Origin: GCA-2719315 sp964448645
GTDB lineage: Bacteria > Bacteroidota > Bacteroidia > Flavobacteriales > Flavobacteriaceae
Reading direction: 5' to 3'
Assembly (NCBI GenBank): GCA_964448645.1
Contig: CAYUZY010000002.1
Location: forward strand, 1-40,264
DNA length: 40,264 bases
Below the pieces are notes generated by a model, which searched no databases, was not told the origin of the DNA, and was given only the letters and a program-made list of their open reading frames with translations. Positions within the stretch are counted from its first letter, which is position 1. Each line of letters opens with the position of its first letter. This document shows positions 34,105 through 40,264 of the stretch, one piece after another. The position numbers were made by a program, and so were the translations under genes.

Positions 34105-35202
34105 TTACTCTTCATCCCAAAAAACTGTTTTACCTTGATTTGAAGATTTTAATGCTAAATCTAAAATTTTTGATACTATTAAATTATTTTCAACTGAATA
34201 CAAAGAAAACGGTTCTAATTTATAATTTTCTTTAACTACCTTGTATAATAATAAAAAAGGATCTTTTCTTTCAGGGCTTATTAATGGTGGCTTAATTTTT
34301 TTTAAGGAACTATATTCTCCTTTTATGATTTCCATATTATTATTATTTATTGAATTAATATAACCTTTATCACCATAAAGTTGCATCTCTTTTCTATTAT
34401 ATGGCCAATTCCATGAGGCATTAATAATTACTTTTTTCTTATCATAGTTTAATATTATTGTAGTATCATCATCAACTAATGGGTATTTTAATTTTTTTAT
34501 TGATTTAGCTATACAACTCACAGACAAAGGCTTTTCACCATTAAAAAGCCAGGTTGATATATTAGCTCCATAACATCCAAAGTCTGTTAATGCTCCACCG
34601 CCATTTAAAACTGGATCTGTTAACCATTCTAAAAACTCTGATGTGCAACCAATCTCAATAGGTCCTTGATGACCGGTATTAAAGACTAATTTTCTTAAAC
34701 TTCCAATTTTTCCATTATTAACTAGTGTCTTAGCATGGTAAGTTGATTCATACCAAGAAGTTTCATAATTCACTAACAAATTAATGTTTTATTTTTTAGC
34801 TAAAAAAGCCATCTCTTTTGCAATATCATAATTAACTGAAAGAGGCTTTTCAACCATTATATGTATACCTTTAGGGGCAAAGAACTTAACAACTTTTAAA
34901 TGATCATATGTTGAATTAAAGGCAGCAACTGCATCTACCTTTTTTTTATTATATAAATCAATCATTGAATCAAAAAAAATAGAATCTGGAAGATTATATC
35001 TTTTTTTATATCTATTAATAGAATTGATGTTTTTCTCAACAATTCCAACAATTTTTACATTTTCAGACTTATAATTAAGAATCCAATTAACATGATCATG
35101 AACAAGTCCAATAACTCCTAAATTCAACTTTTCTTGGTTATAACCTAAATGAGAAACTAAAAGAAAAAATATAGAAATTATATATATATTATTTTTTTTC
35201 AT
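34105..35202 (-). pseudogene. Exported Gfo/Idh/MocA-family oxidoreductase interrupted by an in-frame TAA
   Basis: One frame from ATG 35202 to the stop at 34105 would give about 365 residues, a normal length, but a TAA at 34791-34789 breaks it after residue 137. The N-terminal part has a signal peptide (NIYIISIFFLLVSHLGYNQ) and a Rossmann fold with LNLGVIGLVHDHVNW and IHIMVEKPLSVNYDIAKEM. After the TAA the frame continues NINLLVNYETSWYES, then LNGGGALTDFGCYGANISTWLF and ASWNWPYNRKEMQLYG, the family C-terminal domain. AKK-stop-NINLLVNYE suggests an ancestral AKKYNI with TAT or TAC changed to TAA. It is a young pseudogene or a base-call error. Reinitiation at a TTG (34779) seems unlikely to give function. 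Confidence 0.85.
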
Positions 35203-35508
35203 TCAGCTTTATTAAGTTGATATAATAAATATATATAATAATTACCTACAACGCTTTACATTGCTGCTAAATTCAGTATACAGTTAAATTAGTTTGGTAG
35301 ATTAAGAAAAAATAAAATTAATTAAGACGTTTCCTGTTTATTTAGTTTACAATTCCGATAATAGGAACTTTTATTCCATTTTATCATTCTTATTCAAATT
35401 TAATAAATTAAGTGTTGATGTTATGACATTTTGTCCTGTTTTTTGTATTTTTGTGACACTTTCAGGAAATGTAAGGAATTTCCTCACTTTTTTGGATATT
35501 TAGGTAAA
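35203..35508. other. 306-bp intergenic region upstream of miaB
   Basis: This is the largest stretch without a gene. It separates the divergent Gfo/Idh remnant and miaB. Near its 3' end it holds TGACATTTTGTC (35424-35435), with an internal GACA-TTT-TGTC inverted repeat, then the -7 box at 35446-35453. The leader has a 6-bp inverted repeat GGAAAT/ATTTCC (35465-35483). No tRNA, riboswitch or other RNA was recognised in the rest. Confidence 0.6.
35446..35453 (+). promoter_or_regulatory. Probable promoter -7 box for the miaB operon
   Basis: TATTTTTG is an exact TAnnTTTG, preceded by GTTTTTTG. The same T6-G lead occurs before the -7 boxes at 1387 and 2296. The box lies 63 nt before the ATG at 35509, leaving a leader of about 50 nt. 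TGACATTTTGTC sits just upstream. Confidence 0.55.
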
Positions 35509-37053
35509 ATGGAGAAAACACTCAAAAAGAAAATCGTACATAATAACCATAAGAACCCCTATGCGCATAACGGAACTGTGGGTGTTTTACCTACACATTT
35601 AACTACACAAAAAACGAATGGTTATGCTACACAAAGTCATCAGGTTCAAAAAGATAAGAAAAAAATAGATCACATAAATAAGGTGTATATAGAATCATAT
35701 GGATGTCAAATGAACTTTTCAGATTCAGAAGTTGTAGCATCAATATTATCTAATAATAATTATCAAATAACTTCTAAGCCTGAAGATGCTTCTTTAATTT
35801 TATTAAACACATGTTCAATTAGGGATAAAGCTGAGCAAAGAATAAGAAAAAGATTAAATGATTTTAATCATTTAAAAAAAACTAATTCCAAAATTAAAGT
35901 TGGTGTTTTAGGTTGCATGGCGGAAAGAGTTAAACATAAATTTCTAGAAGAAGAAAAAATTGTTGACATTGTTGTTGGCCCCGACTCATATAAAGACTTG
36001 CCAAATCTTATAGAAAAAGCAAAAAACAACATAGAAGCAGTAAATGTTATTTTATCAAAAAATGAAACATACAGTGATATATCTCCTATTAGAATAAATT
36101 CAAATAATGTGAGTGCTTTTGTTTCAATTACAAGAGGATGTGATAATATGTGTTCGTTCTGTGTAGTTCCGTTTACAAGGGGAAGAGAAAGAAGTAGAGG
36201 TCCAAATAGTATTATAAATGAAATTTCCTCCTTACAAAAAAAAGGATTTAAAGAATTGACTCTTTTAGGGCAAAATGTTGATAGTTATTTATGGTATGGG
36301 GGTGGTTTAAAAAAAGACTTCTCTAAAGCTTCAGATATACAAAAAAAAACATCTATAACATTTGACAAACTTCTAAAGTTGATAGCTGAAACTTTTCCGA
36401 AAATGAGAATTAGATTTTCAACATCCAACCCTCAAGACATGACATTAGAAGTAATAAAAACAATGGTGAGATATGATAACATATGTAAACATATACATCT
36501 GCCTTTTCAATCGGGAAGTAACAGAATTCTTAAAAAGATGAATAGACTATATTCAAGAGAAGAATATATCGATCTAATAAAAAATATCAAAAAATTAATT
36601 CCTGATTGTGGAATATCTCATGATATAATTACTGGATTTCCAACAGAAACTGAAGAAGATCATAAAGAAACTTTAAGTTTAATGGAATATGTGAAATATG
36701 ACTTTGGTTATATGTTTTCTTATTCTGAAAGGCCTGGAACATTAGCTTCAAAAAAATATAAAGATGATATAAGCTTAACTACAAAAAAAAGAAGATTAAC
36801 CGAGATAATTAATCTTCAACAAAAGCATTCTCATAAAAGAATGAAAAGCTTTATTGGAAAAACAATGTGTGTGCTTGTTGAAAAAAATTCAAAGAAATCA
36901 ACCTTAAAATGGAGTGGTAGAACTTCTCAAAATACTGTCGTAGTTTTTAATAAAGAAAATTATAAAATTGGTGATTTTGTTGATGTAAAAATTAAAGATT
37001 GTACTTCTGGCACTCTCTTAGGTAATGCAATTTCATATTCTAAATCTATATAA
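35509..37053 (+). CDS. miaB: tRNA-2-methylthio-N6-dimethylallyladenosine synthase MiaB
   Basis: Started at the ATG at 35509, the product is 514 residues. The radical SAM methylthiotransferase adds a methylthio group to modified A37 of tRNA. The three cluster cysteines of the UPF0004 domain are in ESYGCQMNFSDSE (Cys66), LLNTCSIRDKAEQR and VGVLGCMAER. The radical SAM motif is RGCDNMCSFCVVPFTRG. A C-terminal TRAM domain follows (KTMCVLVEKNS to TSGTLLGNAIS). The N-terminal 57 residues before KVYIESYG are longer than in most relatives and rich in His, Thr and Asn. An earlier TTG frame (35431) overlaps the promoter and is rejected. It heads the conserved run to groEL. Confidence 0.95.
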   Translation: MEKTLKKKIVHNNHKNPYAHNGTVGVLPTHLTTQKTNGYATQSHQVQKDKKKIDHINKVYIESYGCQMNFSDSEVVASILSNNNYQITSKPEDASLILLNTCSIRDKAEQRIRKRLNDFNHLKKTNSKIKVGVLGCMAERVKHKFLEEEKIVDIVVGPDSYKDLPNLIEKAKNNIEAVNVILSKNETYSDISPIRINSNNVSAFVSITRGCDNMCSFCVVPFTRGRERSRGPNSIINEISSLQKKGFKELTLLGQNVDSYLWYGGGLKKDFSKASDIQKKTSITFDKLLKLIAETFPKMRIRFSTSNPQDMTLEVIKTMVRYDNICKHIHLPFQSGSNRILKKMNRLYSREEYIDLIKNIKKLIPDCGISHDIITGFPTETEEDHKETLSLMEYVKYDFGYMFSYSERPGTLASKKYKDDISLTTKKRRLTEIINLQQKHSHKRMKSFIGKTMCVLVEKNSKKSTLKWSGRTSQNTVVVFNKENYKIGDFVDVKIKDCTSGTLLGNAISYSKSI

Positions 37054-37056
37054 ATA

Positions 37057-38343
37057 ATGGATTCACTTCAAAATATAAAACAACGTTTTGGAATAATTGG
37101 AAATAATATTGGTTTAAACAGAGCTCTTGAAAAATCTATAAGAGTTGCTGAAACTGACATATCCGTATTAGTTGTAGGAGAAAGTGGAGTTGGAAAAGAA
37201 AATATTCCTCGTATAATCCATCAATTTTCTTCCAGAAAACATTCAAAATATATAGCAGTTAATTGTGGGGCAATTCCTGAAGGTACAATTGATAGTGAAC
37301 TTTTTGGCCATGAAAAAGGATCATTTACTGGAGCTACTCAATCTAGAGATGGTTATTTTCAAGTTGCAGATGGTGGTACAATTTTTTTAGATGAAGTTGG
37401 AGAGCTTCCTCTTCCAACTCAAGTAAGACTTCTTCGTGTGTTAGAAACTGGTGAATTTTTAAAAGTGGGATCTTCTAAAGTTCAAAAAACTAATCTAAGA
37501 ATTGTTGCTGCTACAAATTTAAATATTCCCGAAGCTATTCAAAAAGGAAAATTTAGAGAAGATCTATATTATAGATTAAGTACGGTTGAAATATTAATCC
37601 CTCCACTTAGAAATAGAAAAGAAGATATTCCATTATTATTTAGAAAATTTGCTTCAGATTTCGCTCAGAAATATAAAATGCCAACTTTAAGACTTAATGA
37701 AAATGCTGAAAAAATCCTTACTAATTATAGATGGAGTGGAAATGTTAGGCAATTAAGAAATGTTGCTGAACAACTCTCCGTTCTTGAAAAAAATAGAGAA
37801 ATTAGTCCTGAACTTATAAGATCATATCTTCCTGATTCAAACTCGCAACTTCCTGCAATTTTTAAAAAAGAAACAAAAGGAAGTGATTTTTCATCAGAGA
37901 GAGAAATTTTATATAAAGTTTTATTTGATATGAAAAATGATTTAAATGATTTAAAAAAAATTACCCATGATTTGATTAATGAAGAAAATATCGATTCTAT
38001 AAACAAAAAGAATAAATCTATTATAAAAAAAATGTATCCGGAAAATGAAGAAATAATGAATGAAGACTTCAAAAATGAAAAAAAATCTTATGAAGCGGTT
38101 CCTCTAGACAGTAAAAACAATGATTTAAAAAATAAAGTTGAAAATGATAAATATGAATATGCTGAAACCGTTGTTGAAGAAGAGACTTTATCTCTTTTAG
38201 AAAAAGAAATAGAAATGATTAAAAGAGCACTTTTAAGAAGTAAAGGCAGGCGAAAATTAGCAGCTAAAGAACTTGGAATTTCAGAAAGAACTTTGTATAG
38301 AAAAATTAAACAATTTGATTTAAATAAAACTATAAATGAATAA
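37057..38343 (+). CDS. Sigma-54-dependent AAA+ activator (Fis-type HTH)
   Basis: The product has 428 residues. The AAA+ domain starts almost at once: Walker A VVGESGVGKEN (near residue 40), the sigma-54 contact loop GSFTGA (in the place of GAFTGA), Walker B GGTIFLDEVGELPL, and the arginine-finger stretch KFREDLYYRLSTVEILIPPLRNRKEDIP. A variable linker follows. The C-terminus is a Fis-type helix-turn-helix (RSKGRRKLAAKELGISERTLYRKIKQF). There is no receiver or other sensory domain at the N-terminus. It would drive ATP-dependent opening of sigma-54 promoters. It is 3 bp after miaB and overlaps lptE by 8 bases. Its targets are not known; a sigma-54-like box precedes groES. Confidence 0.92.
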   Translation: MDSLQNIKQRFGIIGNNIGLNRALEKSIRVAETDISVLVVGESGVGKENIPRIIHQFSSRKHSKYIAVNCGAIPEGTIDSELFGHEKGSFTGATQSRDGYFQVADGGTIFLDEVGELPLPTQVRLLRVLETGEFLKVGSSKVQKTNLRIVAATNLNIPEAIQKGKFREDLYYRLSTVEILIPPLRNRKEDIPLLFRKFASDFAQKYKMPTLRLNENAEKILTNYRWSGNVRQLRNVAEQLSVLEKNREISPELIRSYLPDSNSQLPAIFKKETKGSDFSSEREILYKVLFDMKNDLNDLKKITHDLINEENIDSINKKNKSIIKKMYPENEEIMNEDFKNEKKSYEAVPLDSKNNDLKNKVENDKYEYAETVVEEETLSLLEKEIEMIKRALLRSKGRRKLAAKELGISERTLYRKIKQFDLNKTINE

Positions 38344-38848
38344 AATAAAAATCTTAATAATTTATTTTTTAATTCAAAATGGATGTGGAATATACTCTTT
38401 TACTGGCGCATCAATTCCTGCTGGCACAGAAACCTTTCAGGTAAACTATTTTGAAAACAAAGCTGGAAATAGACCTGGGTCAACAGTTGAACCTGGTCTT
38501 GATAGAGATTTTACAATTGCTCTACAAGATTTAATTTTAAACAGAACAAATCTAAGTTTAGTAAACAAAGAAGGTGATTTAATTTATGAAGGAGAAATTA
38601 CAGAATATAGTGTAACCCCAATGTCTGCAACTGCAGAAATAAAAGCTGCTCAAAACAGATTAAAAATAAGTATTTCTTTAAGATACTTTAATAAAAAAAA
38701 GGAAGAAGATGACATTAAAAGAAGTTATTCTTTTTTTTATGATTTTCCTGCAGAACAGCAAGTTTACGATGTTAAAGATACTGCCCATGAAGAAATTTTT
38801 GATCGTATTACGCAAGATATTTTTAATGATACTTTAGCTAAATGGTAA
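38336..38848 (+). CDS. lptE: LPS-assembly lipoprotein LptE
   Basis: The product has 170 residues. The N-terminus KIKILIIYFLIQNGCGIYSFTGAS carries a lipoprotein signal with Cys17, then the Bacteroidota LptE hallmark GIYSFTGASIPAGTETFQVNYFENKA. LptE plugs the LptD barrel in the outer membrane and helps insert LPS. The C-terminal half is the LptE alpha/beta fold (YEGEITEYSVTPMSATAEIKAAQNRLKISISLRYFN). Its start overlaps the end of the sigma-54 activator gene, and its stop overlaps or closely precedes the next gene. The lipobox (IQNGC) is weak, but the position is right. Confidence 0.88.
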   Translation: MNKIKILIIYFLIQNGCGIYSFTGASIPAGTETFQVNYFENKAGNRPGSTVEPGLDRDFTIALQDLILNRTNLSLVNKEGDLIYEGEITEYSVTPMSATAEIKAAQNRLKISISLRYFNKKKEEDDIKRSYSFFYDFPAEQQVYDVKDTAHEEIFDRITQDIFNDTLAKW

Positions 38849-38850
38849 TC

Positions 38851-39477
38851 ATGGATAAAAAAAAATATCAAAAGTTTATTAATAATTTTAATCCTGATTC
38901 TAAAGAAAACATTGAAAAGCTTGAAAGTTTAATTAGGGATTACCCTTATTTTTTAGAACCAAAATTATATTATCTTAAAATTTTAAAAGATACCAAATCA
39001 AAAAAATATGATTCCGAATTAAAAAAAACAGCCATTAGCGTTTATGATAGATCTTGGCTTTATGATTGGGTTAATTTGCCATGGGAAGATAGAGAACACG
39101 AGGATAAGTTTAATCAAAAAGATAGTTCAATAAAAATGAATTTTACAGATTGGATAAATTATTTAGATAATAATAAATTAGATAACAAAAAATCAGAATC
39201 TATAGATGAAAAATTCAATTTAATTGAAACTTTTTTAAATAATCCTTCAAAAATTGAAAGAGAAGGTTTTGCGGAAAATATAGAGGATATTAGTATTAAA
39301 ACTCTTACTTCTGAAAATGAATTGATGACCGAAACATTAGCAAAAATATATTTAAAGCAAAAAAAATATATAAAAGCCATTGAAGCATATAAAATTTTGT
39401 CCTTGAAATATCCAGAAAAAAATGCTTTCTTTGCAGACCAAATAAAAAAAATAAAAAAATTAGAAAATAAAAAATGA
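38851..39477 (+). CDS. TPR-like protein of unknown function
   Basis: Started at the ATG at 38851, the product has 208 residues; an ATG at 38842 would add three and overlap lptE. No signal peptide is present. The first part is charged and helical (NFNPDSKENIEKLESLIRDYPYFLEPKLYYLKILKD). The C-terminal part has a tetratricopeptide-like pair of helices (ELMTETLAKIYLKQKKYIKAIEAYKILSLKYPEKNAFFADQIKKI). This gene sits between lptE and secG in many Flavobacteriia, so conservation supports it. Function is unknown. It overlaps secG by 4 bases. Confidence 0.8.
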   Translation: MDKKKYQKFINNFNPDSKENIEKLESLIRDYPYFLEPKLYYLKILKDTKSKKYDSELKKTAISVYDRSWLYDWVNLPWEDREHEDKFNQKDSSIKMNFTDWINYLDNNKLDNKKSESIDEKFNLIETFLNNPSKIEREGFAENIEDISIKTLTSENELMTETLAKIYLKQKKYIKAIEAYKILSLKYPEKNAFFADQIKKIKKLENKK

Positions 39478-39827
39478 GTACATTTTCAATTTTTATTGCC
39501 TTAATAATTATCGTCTGCTTTTTATTAGTATTGGTAGTTATGGTTCAAAATCCTAAAGGAGGAGGTCTTTCTTCTTCTTTTGGAGGAGGTGGATCTCAAC
39601 AAATGGGTGGTGTTCAAAAAACAACTGATTTTCTAGACAAGAGCACATGGATTCTTGCTATTCTTCTTCTTGTTTTAATTTTAATATCAAATGCTACTAT
39701 AACTAAAAATTTTGAAACAGATGAATCAAAACTCCTAGATAGCAACTCTATTGAAGAAGTTCCTGAGTCATTACCTGAAATTATTCCAAATGAAATTCCT
39801 GAACTGCCTGCAGACAATGGCAATTAA
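39474..39827 (+). CDS. secG: Preprotein translocase subunit SecG
   Basis: The product has 117 residues, with two membrane helices at about 3-24 (FSIFIALIIIVCFLLVLVVMV) and 55-75 (STWILAILLLVLILI). Between them is QNPKGGGLSSSFGGGGSQQMGG, the glycine-rich SecG loop. The C-terminal tail is acidic and Pro-rich (IEEVPESLPEIIPNEIPELPAD). SecG associates with SecYE and assists protein export. It starts 4 bases inside the TPR gene (ATGA overlap) and precedes groES by 106 bp. Confidence 0.95.
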   Translation: MSTFSIFIALIIIVCFLLVLVVMVQNPKGGGLSSSFGGGGSQQMGGVQKTTDFLDKSTWILAILLLVLILISNATITKNFETDESKLLDSNSIEEVPESLPEIIPNEIPELPADNGN

Positions 39828-39846
39828 TCTTTTTATACAAATAATA

Positions 39847-39906
39847 TGACATGCTGACATTTTTTTATAAAAATTAATCAAATATTTGAAATGGCATAGT
39901 TTATGA
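39847..39906 (+). promoter_or_regulatory. groES upstream control region
   Basis: It holds the tandem TGACAT-GC-TGACAT (39847-39860), a perfect 12-bp palindrome TCAAATATTTGA (39878-39889), and TGGCATAGTTTATGA (39892-39906). The last resembles the sigma-54 consensus TGGCAY-N5-TTGC with mismatches at two positions of the -12 half. It would put transcription start near 39917, 17 nt before the groES ATG. No CIRCE operator is present. Confidence 0.4.
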
Positions 39907-39933
39907 AACCAAATAAATTAAAAAATAAATATC

Positions 39934-40212
39934 ATGAGTAAATTAAATATTAAACCCCTAGCAGATAGAGTTCTAATTGAACCTGCTGCTGCTGAAACAA
40001 AAACTTCTTCTGGTATTATCATTCCTGATTCAGCAAAAGAGAAACCGCAAAAAGGTAGTGTTGTTGCTGTGGGTAAAGGAACTAAAGAAAATCCAATTAC
40101 TGTAAAAGTTGGAGATCAAGTTTTATATGGTAAATATGCCGGAACTGAACTTCAACATGAAGGATCGGATTACCTAATAATGAAAGAAAGCGACATACTC
40201 GCTATTGTTTAA
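39934..40212 (+). CDS. groES: Co-chaperonin GroES
   Basis: The product has 92 residues, the usual length. It starts MSKLNIKPLADRVLIEP, contains the mobile loop (ETKTSSGIIIPD, about residues 21-32) and the conserved KEKPQKGSVVAVG, and ends YLIMKESDILAIV. It forms the seven-subunit lid on GroEL and assists folding in the cytoplasm. The groEL gene begins 21 bp downstream. Confidence 0.97.
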   Translation: MSKLNIKPLADRVLIEPAAAETKTSSGIIIPDSAKEKPQKGSVVAVGKGTKENPITVKVGDQVLYGKYAGTELQHEGSDYLIMKESDILAIV

Positions 40213-40233
40213 ACAAACTTAAATCGTAATAAA

Positions 40234-40264
40234 ATGGCAAAAAAAATAGAATTTGATATTGAAG
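40234..40264 (+). CDS. groEL: Chaperonin GroEL, only the first ten codons
   Basis: An ATG at 40234 opens MAKKIEFDIE before the window ends; this is the usual GroEL N-terminus. Position 21 bp after groES confirms it. The rest lies outside the window. Confidence 0.9.
   Translation, partial: MAKKIEFDIE

Noticed and set aside
34105..34779. Separate TTG-started oxidoreductase gene
   Set aside because: It is the in-frame continuation of the Gfo/Idh gene after one TAA and lacks the Rossmann domain, so it is part of a broken gene.
35431..35508. Upstream TTG extension of miaB
   Set aside because: The extension would begin upstream of the exact -7 box (35446-35453) and encodes a Cys/Phe-rich stretch without similarity to MiaB; ATG 35509 is preferred.
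39828..39933. CIRCE operator before groES
   Set aside because: The sequence TTAGCACTC-N9-GAGTGCTAA is not present; only an unrelated palindrome is found.
1..40264. tRNA, rRNA, CRISPR, insertion sequence, prophage or defence island
   Set aside because: Intergenic regions were read on both strands and no such structure or marker gene was seen; the gene content is chromosomal core plus flavobacterial accessory genes.

Overview
The window is a chromosomal segment of an AT-rich member of the Bacteroidota, most likely a marine member of the Flavobacteriia. The main evidence is a complete gliding/type IX secretion core (gldK-gldL-gldM-gldN). Two blocks also match flavobacterial synteny: topA next to an arginase-like gene, and miaB, a sigma-54 activator, lptE, a TPR protein, secG, groES and groEL. 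Several promoters carry the Bacteroidota -7 box TAnnTTTG, and Shine-Dalgarno sequences are weak. No rRNA, tRNA, CRISPR array, transposase or phage gene was seen.

Layout. Positions 1-7776 hold poorly characterised, mostly exported proteins: a partial SH3b protein, a two-lobed alpha/beta protein, a large LVIVD-repeat beta-propeller, a YncE-type propeller with a His/Met-rich loop, three very small or unknown envelope proteins, a GatZ/KbaZ-like aldolase-fold protein and a four-helix membrane protein. Positions 7802-11662 (minus strand) form a sugar-use operon: sodium/solute symporter, GH13 alpha-glucosidase and an SDR-like protein. The glucosidase is interrupted by a 10-N assembly placeholder, but the sequence reads through in frame if the N run is deleted. 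Positions 11727-13242 hold a DUF3784 membrane protein, a methyltransferase and an exported protein.

Positions 13245-17704 (minus) encode an exported set: M20 amidohydrolase, NTF2-like protein, sulfatase lipoprotein and DUF3078 outer-membrane protein. Next come a NagB-PIG-L fusion (minus), and a carbonic anhydrase with thioredoxin reductase (plus). A DAO-family oxidoreductase follows on the minus strand, then gldN-M-L-K read from a promoter near 27.2 kb, and topA with the degenerate arginase-family gene. Positions 31001-34098 (plus) pair a SulP anion transporter with a persulfide-dioxygenase-like MBL/rhodanese protein. An exported Gfo/Idh/MocA oxidoreductase (34105-35202, minus) is broken by one in-frame TAA.

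The last 5 kb is the conserved housekeeping run. MiaB modifies tRNA, LptE is needed for LPS assembly, SecG belongs to the export channel and GroES/GroEL fold proteins. The run also contains an enhancer-binding protein for sigma-54. A sigma-54-like box and a perfect palindrome lie just upstream of groES.

The strongest leads are a 25-nt promoter block repeated with one mismatch upstream of two exported-protein genes, the placeholder gap with apparent true length zero, the single nonsense codon in the Gfo/Idh gene, the His/Met loop in the YncE propeller, the unusual MiaB N-terminus, and the possible sigma-54 control of groESL. I found no clear new multi-gene defence or mobile system.
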